A DNA stretch of 64,000 bases, taken from contig NZ_CP026498.1 of the NCBI RefSeq assembly GCF_002953255.1, positions 6,400,422 through 6,464,421 of the forward strand, read 5' to 3'. Within the stretch, counting starts at the first letter, position 1. The number at the start of each line of letters is the position of its first letter. The DNA comes from Streptomyces sp. CB01881 (GTDB taxonomy: Bacteria > Actinomycetota > Actinomycetes > Streptomycetales > Streptomycetaceae). Position numbers and translations under genes: made by a program. Shown piece by piece: positions 59,801 to 64,000 of the stretch. The notes under the pieces are model-generated. The model was not told the DNA's origin, ran no database searches, and worked only from the letters and a program-made list of their open reading frames with translations.

Positions 59801-60919
59801 ATGGTGTCCGACCGAATTCCCCCGCACGGCGGGTCCGCTGACCCGTCAGACCGTCAGCAGCCGACCCTCGAACACGCGATCGCCGAACTGGAGGCGGCGG
59901 CCGACGCCGTCGACTCCGAGCGCTTCGACGCCGCCCTCCGTCTGGTGGGCGGGCTGCTCGGACCGGCCGGGGAGCGCGAGTCGGCGGCGGTCGGCCCGCG
60001 CCTGGCCGCCGTGCTGCCGTACGCCCCGCCGTTCGAACGGGCCCACCTGGCGATGATGGTGGGCGCCTGCGTGGAGCGCGGCGCCGATCCGGTGGCCTGC
60101 GCCGGCCAGGTGCTGTCCGGCCTGCGCGGGGCGCTGAGCGGTGCACTGCTGCTGATCGAGCGGTGGAAGGAGACGGGCGGCGGCGATCTGCCCGACCCGG
60201 ACGCGGACTCCCCGGGGCAGGCGCACGCCCGGATCGCCGACCCGGACGACCCGGACGCGTGGCCCGCCCACAAGGCGGTGATCGGCTGGTGGACGCTGCA
60301 CCTGTGGCAGATGGCCTCGTTCGCGGTGTACACGCACGCCGCCGTCCGCGCCTCCGCGTGGTCCTCCGGCGTGACGGAGGTGCTGGCCGAGCTGATCGAG
60401 CGCTACGGCGAGGAGCAGCATGACCTCAAGGGCCTGCTCTACCTGATGAGGACGCTGGACGACGAGCCGCTGCTGGTGCTGGACCGGCCGACCGGGACCG
60501 GTTACCTGGTCCGGATGGACGGTCTGACCGACAACTTCCAGCTGCACACGCTCCTTGCTGACTTGCTGATCGGCGGCGGCCACCTGCCGGGCGTCCGGCC
60601 GGACCCGGAGGTGGTCGCGCTCAGCCGGACCGAGGAGGTGGACGGCCGCCGGGTCACCGCGCTGGGCGCGTTCAACCTGGTCGCGCCGGACGGGTCGTGG
60701 ATCTGGAACGAGGGCACGCCCAGCGACATCCCGGTGGTGGACGGCGTCCGCACCCTGGTGCTGGACCCGCAGCCGTACGAGCGGAGCTGGGCGGCCGGCC
60801 GGTTCATCCAGCAGGTCCCCGGCGGCCTCCGGCTGGAGCGGGTGCTGCCCCCGGCCGAGGCGGCCGAACGGCTCGCCCGGGCCGCCGCGGCCCACCCCTT
60901 CGAGGAGGCGTTCGGCTAG
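59801..60919 (+). CDS. Unknown conserved streptomycete protein
   Basis: The protein has 372 residues from ATG 59801, 7 nt after TATGCT, so probably leaderless. It is mixed alpha/beta (AVIGWWTLHLWQMASFAVYTH; LAELIERYGEEQHDLKGLLYLMR; GYLVRMDGLTDNFQLHTLLADLLIG). No catalytic motif. The gene's last codons are followed by a 14-bp direct duplication (60902-60915 and 60922-60935). No function recognised. Confidence 0.6.
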   Translation: MVSDRIPPHGGSADPSDRQQPTLEHAIAELEAAADAVDSERFDAALRLVGGLLGPAGERESAAVGPRLAAVLPYAPPFERAHLAMMVGACVERGADPVACAGQVLSGLRGALSGALLLIERWKETGGGDLPDPDADSPGQAHARIADPDDPDAWPAHKAVIGWWTLHLWQMASFAVYTHAAVRASAWSSGVTEVLAELIERYGEEQHDLKGLLYLMRTLDDEPLLVLDRPTGTGYLVRMDGLTDNFQLHTLLADLLIGGGHLPGVRPDPEVVALSRTEEVDGRRVTALGAFNLVAPDGSWIWNEGTPSDIPVVDGVRTLVLDPQPYERSWAAGRFIQQVPGGLRLERVLPPAEAAERLARAAAAHPFEEAFG

Positions 60920-61128
60920 ACCGAGGAGGCGTTCGGGTAGCCGGACCGCAGGACCGGCCGACGGTCGGGCTAGGGTCGGGACGTCCGGAAGATTCGAGAA
61001 GTACCGGTCCGAGCGCCCTCGGGAGCCGAGCGGAGCGCCGAGGAGTCCGGGGCCGCGGGGAGTCCGTGGCCCGAGGACTCCGGGGAGCCCCGGAGCGTCC
61101 TGAGGAGCCTCGGGGAGTGGAGTCGACG
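60920..61128. repeat. GC-rich duplicated sequence before a membrane-protein gene
   Basis: The words GAGGAGGCGTTCGG (two copies across the preceding stop) and related GGAGTCCG/GGAGC units are repeated several times between 60900 and 61120. Simple short duplications; no gene seen. The next start follows GAGGAG-type words by chance or design. Confidence 0.4.
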
Positions 61129-61464
61129 ATGGCGAGGATCCCGAACGTTCTCTCGGCCGCGGCACCCGCCGCGCTCACCGCGGCGGGCGGCCTGGTCGGC
61201 GGCTACGGCGTGGCCCGTTGGACGGGCCGGCGCGAGCTGGGCGGCGCGGTGCTGGCGGTGGCCGGGGCCGGCGCGGCCGCGCAGTGGCAGCGCCGCTCCG
61301 GCACGGCGACCGCGGCCGCGCTGACCGGGCTGTACGTGGCGGCGTTCGGCGGCTCGCACCCGCTGGCGAAGAAGATCGGCGCCTGGCCGTCCGTCTTCGC
61401 CGTCACCGGAGTGGTCGCCGCCGCCTCGACCGTCGCGACCGCCCTGACGGGCCGCAAGGCCTGA
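61129..61464 (+). CDS. Small membrane protein
   Basis: The protein has 111 residues from ATG 61129. It has about three hydrophobic segments (LSAAAPAALTAAGGLVGGYGV; LGGAVLAVAGAGAAAQW; TAAALTGLYVAAFGG; VFAVTGVVAAASTVATAL), Ala/Gly-rich. Typical streptomycete small membrane protein with no assigned function. Confidence 0.6.
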   Translation: MARIPNVLSAAAPAALTAAGGLVGGYGVARWTGRRELGGAVLAVAGAGAAAQWQRRSGTATAAALTGLYVAAFGGSHPLAKKIGAWPSVFAVTGVVAAASTVATALTGRKA

Positions 61465-61569
61465 CAGCGCGGAGGGCCTGACGGCACCCGGGGCCCGACG
61501 GCGCGCGGGAACCGACGGCGCGGCCCCGCCCCCGTCGGTTCGGCGCGGCCGCCGTCGGCTGCCCCCGCG

Positions 61570-62397
61570 TCAGCCGACGGCCGCGCCGAACCGGGCCTCG
61601 AAGGCGGCCCGGTTCGCCGAGACGGGCGTGCGGTCCCACACCGCGAACACCACCCGTTCGAAGGCCGCGCCGTACTGCGCCAGCGCCCCGTCGAACGCCT
61701 CGGCCACCTGGGCCGGGTCGTTGCGGAAGACCCCGCAGCCCCACGCCCCCAGCACCAGGGTGCGTATCTCGTGCCGGGCCGCCGCCGCGAGCACCCGGAC
61801 GGCCCGCTCGGCGAGCACGCCACGGACGTCCGAACCGGCCGAACGCCGTTCGAGCTGACCGGCGTTGGGCGCCGGCGAGGTCAGGAACGTCACCGGGTAC
61901 GGCTTCGCCAGCAGCTCCCCCTGCGCACCCCGGATCACCGGCACGTCGGGCGAGACGATCACCCGGTGGCTGTACCGCAGGTCGCCGGAGGCGCGGTGCG
62001 CCTCGTAGTAGTCCGGCGCCTCCAGCAGGCAGGAGTACAGCAGGGCGCTGCGGCAGATGTCCTCCTCCTGGGCGCGGGCGCCCCGCAGGTAACCCCCGCC
62101 GGGGTTCCGCGCGGAGGCGAAGTTGAGCACCCCCACCCGGCCTCCGCCGGCCCCCACCAGCCGCCGGGCCGCCTCGATGCTGCCCTCGGCCGTCACCTCG
62201 ACCGCCCCCGTGCCCGGCCCCGGCGCCCCGGCCCCCACCAGCGCGTCCAGCGCCTCCGGCGTGTACGACACCGTCCCCTCCCTGGCCACCGCCAGTCGCT
62301 CCGACACCTGCACGAGCTCGCCCCCGGACGCCCGGTAGCTCCCCCGCTCGGCGATCTCCTCGTTCACCGCCGCTACGTGATGCAGTCTGCTGCTCAT
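61570..62397 (-). CDS. TIGR02452 family protein (PARG-like macrodomain)
   Basis: The protein has 275 residues from ATG 62397, with TACGGT about 7 nt upstream (leaderless). The signature NFASARNPGGGYLRGARAQEEDI matches the GGG/QEE-type catalytic loop of bacterial PARG-like macrodomains; DICRSALLYSCL and IRTLVLGAWGCGVFRNDP are further conserved blocks. It probably removes or binds ADP-ribose. It is unrelated in position to the prophage ADP-ribosyltransferase genes. Confidence 0.85.
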   Translation of the reverse strand: MSSRLHHVAAVNEEIAERGSYRASGGELVQVSERLAVAREGTVSYTPEALDALVGAGAPGPGTGAVEVTAEGSIEAARRLVGAGGGRVGVLNFASARNPGGGYLRGARAQEEDICRSALLYSCLLEAPDYYEAHRASGDLRYSHRVIVSPDVPVIRGAQGELLAKPYPVTFLTSPAPNAGQLERRSAGSDVRGVLAERAVRVLAAAARHEIRTLVLGAWGCGVFRNDPAQVAEAFDGALAQYGAAFERVVFAVWDRTPVSANRAAFEARFGAAVG

Positions 62398-62609
62398 GTC
62401 CGCGACCGTACGGGACCGGGCCGCCCACGCGCCACAGGTTATTCTCACGACCAGAACAACCGGCCGCGCGACAGCGGTCCGCGGCAGGTCCCGCACCGGA
62501 CGGCGGGCCGCGCGGGAACGACGACGGGCCCGCCCCACCGAAGTGGAACGGGCCCGTGGTCAGTACGTCCTGTGCGACGTCCTACGCGCTACTCGCGCGC
62601 CGTGCGGCG
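62398..62609. other. Intergenic stretch between macrodomain gene and RNA helicase
   Basis: Divergent/convergent context with no supported gene. A pair of inverted words, CGGGCCCG at about 62528-62535 and CGGGCCCG at about 62549-62556, flanks CCCACCGAAGTGGAA, which could form the terminator of the helicase gene. Confidence 0.4.
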
Positions 62610-64000
62610 TCAGTTCTTCCAGCGCGGCTTGCGGTCGTCGCGGTTGAAGCCGCCGCCACGGTTGTCACGGTCGCCGAAGCCGCCGGAGCGGGCACCGCGG
62701 TCGTCACGGTCGCGGTTGAAGCCGCCGGAGGCCTGCGGGCGGCCACCGGAGCGGTGGTCGTCGCGGCGGGAGAACGGACGGCTGGAGCCACCGCGCTCGT
62801 CGCGGTCACGGCCGAACGCCGGACGGTCGCCGAAGGAGCGGGCCGGACGGTCGCCGAAGCCGCCGGAGCGGCCGCCGCGGTCGTCACGGTCACGGTTGAA
62901 GCCGCCACCACGGTTGTCACGGTCACCGAAGCCACCGGAACGGCCACCACGGTCGTCACGGTCGCGGTTGAAGCCGCCGCCACGGTTGTCACGGTCACCG
63001 AAGCCACCGGAACGGCCACCACGGTCGTCACGGTTGAAGCCACCGGAACGGCCGCCGCGGTCGTCACGGTCACGGTCACGGTCACGGTCACGACCGAACG
63101 CCGGACGCTCGTTGCGCGTCTCGCGGAAGGACGGGGTGCGCTCCTCCGCCACCGGGGCGGCGGTCTCGACGACGGTCTCCGAAGCCGAAGCCCCGGCGGA
63201 GTCGGCCTCGGCGGCCGGCGCCTCGTCCTCGATGCCGAGCTCGGCCCGCTCGCGCGCGGCACGGGCGGCCAGGCGGTCGGCCTCCTCGCGCAGCTCGGTG
63301 GCGCGGCGCTGCGCGCGCTCCAGCTGGCGGGTCATGTCGGCAAGCTCGCGCTCGGCGGCACCGGCGATGCCGGCGGCGCTCTCGGCCTGGACCTCGATCA
63401 GCGAGCGGGCGCCGGTGATCTTGGCGACCTCGGCGTCGAAGGCGTGGTCGAGGATGTGGCGCGAGGCGTCCACGCCCGCGTCCTCCATCAGGCGGAACAC
63501 GCCGCGGCGCTGGTGCGGCAGCACCAGGGTGACGACGGCGCCGGAGCGGCCGGCACGCGCGGTGCGGCCGGAGCGGTGCAGGTAGTCCTTGTGGTCGCCG
63601 GCCGGGTCCACGTTGAGGACCAGGTCGATGCCGTCGACGTGGATGCCGCGGGCGGCCACGTCGGTGGCGACGACGACGTTGACGTAGCCGTCCTTGAAGT
63701 CGCCGAGGACGCGGGTACGGGCGCCCTGGGTCATGCCGCCGTGCAGCGCGTCGGCCTTCACGCCGGCCTCGATGAGCTGCTCGGCGACGCGGTCGGCGCC
63801 CATCTGGGTGCGGACGAAGATGATCGTGCGGCCCTTGCGGGCGGCGATCGCGTTGGTGATCGGCGCCTTGTCCTTGGGCTTCACCACGAGGATGTGGTGG
63901 GTCATGGTGGTGACCGCGCCGGCCGACGGGTCGACCTCGTGGGTGACCGGGCTCTTCAGGTAGCGCTTGACCAGGGTGTCGATCTCGTTCTCCAGGGTGG
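62610..64000 (-). CDS. DEAD-box RNA helicase, C-terminal part (runs off the right edge)
   Basis: The open frame extends to position 64000 without a start. It has C-terminal SF2 motifs: IIFVRTQMGADRVAEQL, VNVVVATDVAARGIHVDGIDLV and HRSGRTARAGRSGAVVTLVLP. Then a charged coiled-coil (ELADMTRQLERAQRRATELREE) and a long Arg-Gly-Phe-rich tail of repeated GGFxDRDxRGG units (about 62636-63090 in DNA). The N-terminal DEAD domain lies beyond the window. Such helicases remodel structured mRNA, often in the cold; the RGG tail binds RNA. The tail repeats cause an internal tandem DNA repeat. Confidence 0.9.
   Translation of the reverse strand, partial: TLENEIDTLVKRYLKSPVTHEVDPSAGAVTTMTHHILVVKPKDKAPITNAIAARKGRTIIFVRTQMGADRVAEQLIEAGVKADALHGGMTQGARTRVLGDFKDGYVNVVVATDVAARGIHVDGIDLVLNVDPAGDHKDYLHRSGRTARAGRSGAVVTLVLPHQRRGVFRLMEDAGVDASRHILDHAFDAEVAKITGARSLIEVQAESAAGIAGAAERELADMTRQLERAQRRATELREEADRLAARAARERAELGIEDEAPAAEADSAGASASETVVETAAPVAEERTPSFRETRNERPAFGRDRDRDRDRDDRGGRSGGFNRDDRGGRSGGFGDRDNRGGGFNRDRDDRGGRSGGFGDRDNRGGGFNRDRDDRGGRSGGFGDRPARSFGDRPAFGRDRDERGGSSRPFSRRDDHRSGGRPQASGGFNRDRDDRGARSGGFGDRDNRGGGFNRDDRKPRWKN
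62636..63090 (-). repeat. Tandem repeats coding for the RGG-rich helicase tail
   Basis: Units of about 60-70 bp (for example GGTCGTCACGGTC and GAAGCCGCC repeated many times) encode successive RGGRSGGF/GDRDNRGG blocks. Coding, not CRISPR. Confidence 0.8.

Noticed and set aside
62636..63090. Repeated units that look like a CRISPR array
   Set aside because: Units lie in one open frame, vary in length, have no unique spacers and encode an RGG tail of an RNA helicase.

Overview
The window is high-GC DNA with GTG/TTG starts, GGAGG-type ribosome sites, leaderless genes with TAnnnT-type -10 boxes and Streptomyces-type protein families, so it comes from a streptomycete (Streptomyces or Kitasatospora; the sequence alone does not decide which). 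It holds two accessory blocks, a smaller islet between two tRNA genes, and ordinary chromosome to the right.

Positions 1-36.8 kb are most of a siphovirus-type prophage, cut off at the left edge. Read from right to left, the minus strand carries terminase, a portal fused to a MuF-like domain, two tandem ADP-ribosyltransferase-like genes, prohead protease, endolysin, HK97 capsid, head-tail connectors, tail tube, frameshifted tail-assembly chaperones and the start of a tape measure gene. The replication genes and an excisionase-like gene lie at 31-34 kb. The integrase (34.6-36.6 kb) abuts a tRNA-fMet gene at 36.85-36.92 kb, which is the likely attachment side. The left attachment site is outside the window.

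A lanthipeptide locus of the FxLD type sits inside the virion operon, between the capsid module (ends 17.9 kb) and the head-tail adaptor (5.1 kb). It has a precursor peptide, a full-length LanB, LanC, a separate thiopeptide-type domain protein, an FxLD-system methyltransferase of the isoaspartyl type and a glycosyltransferase-like protein. Nearby are an anti-sigma-type ATPase, a large TPR-like regulator with a TTA codon at position 8, and an epimerase. No dedicated exporter or leader protease is visible.

The islet between tRNA-fMet and tRNA-Lys (37-41.8 kb) has two unrelated proteins with an R-x4-H HEPN-like motif, an N-terminal-HTH protein and a 49-residue membrane peptide. Chromosomal-type genes follow (nucleotidyltransferase, SDR, tyrosine phosphatase; 41.9-44.5 kb).

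Positions 44.7-57.05 kb form a complex restriction/defence island: MORC/MutL-like GHKL ATPase, Z1-domain SF2 ATPase, a Cys-rich HTH regulator on the opposite strand, a degenerate HNH-like protein, a ParB-like protein, a SNF2-type helicase, a DUF3883/PD-(D/E)XK nuclease, a C5 cytosine methyltransferase, and a convergent overlapping Vsr nuclease. The likely logic is that Dcm marks self DNA, Vsr supplies mismatch or restriction nicking, and the ATPase/helicase/nuclease genes act on unmarked DNA. This is inferred from families and gene order. An internally deleted IS110-type transposase marks the right edge (57.1-58.0 kb).

Positions 58-64 kb are core-like: ricin-type lectin, LtrA-like membrane protein, unknown and membrane proteins, a TIGR02452 macrodomain-like protein, and the C-terminal part of a DEAD-box RNA helicase with RGG-rich repeats that runs off the right edge.
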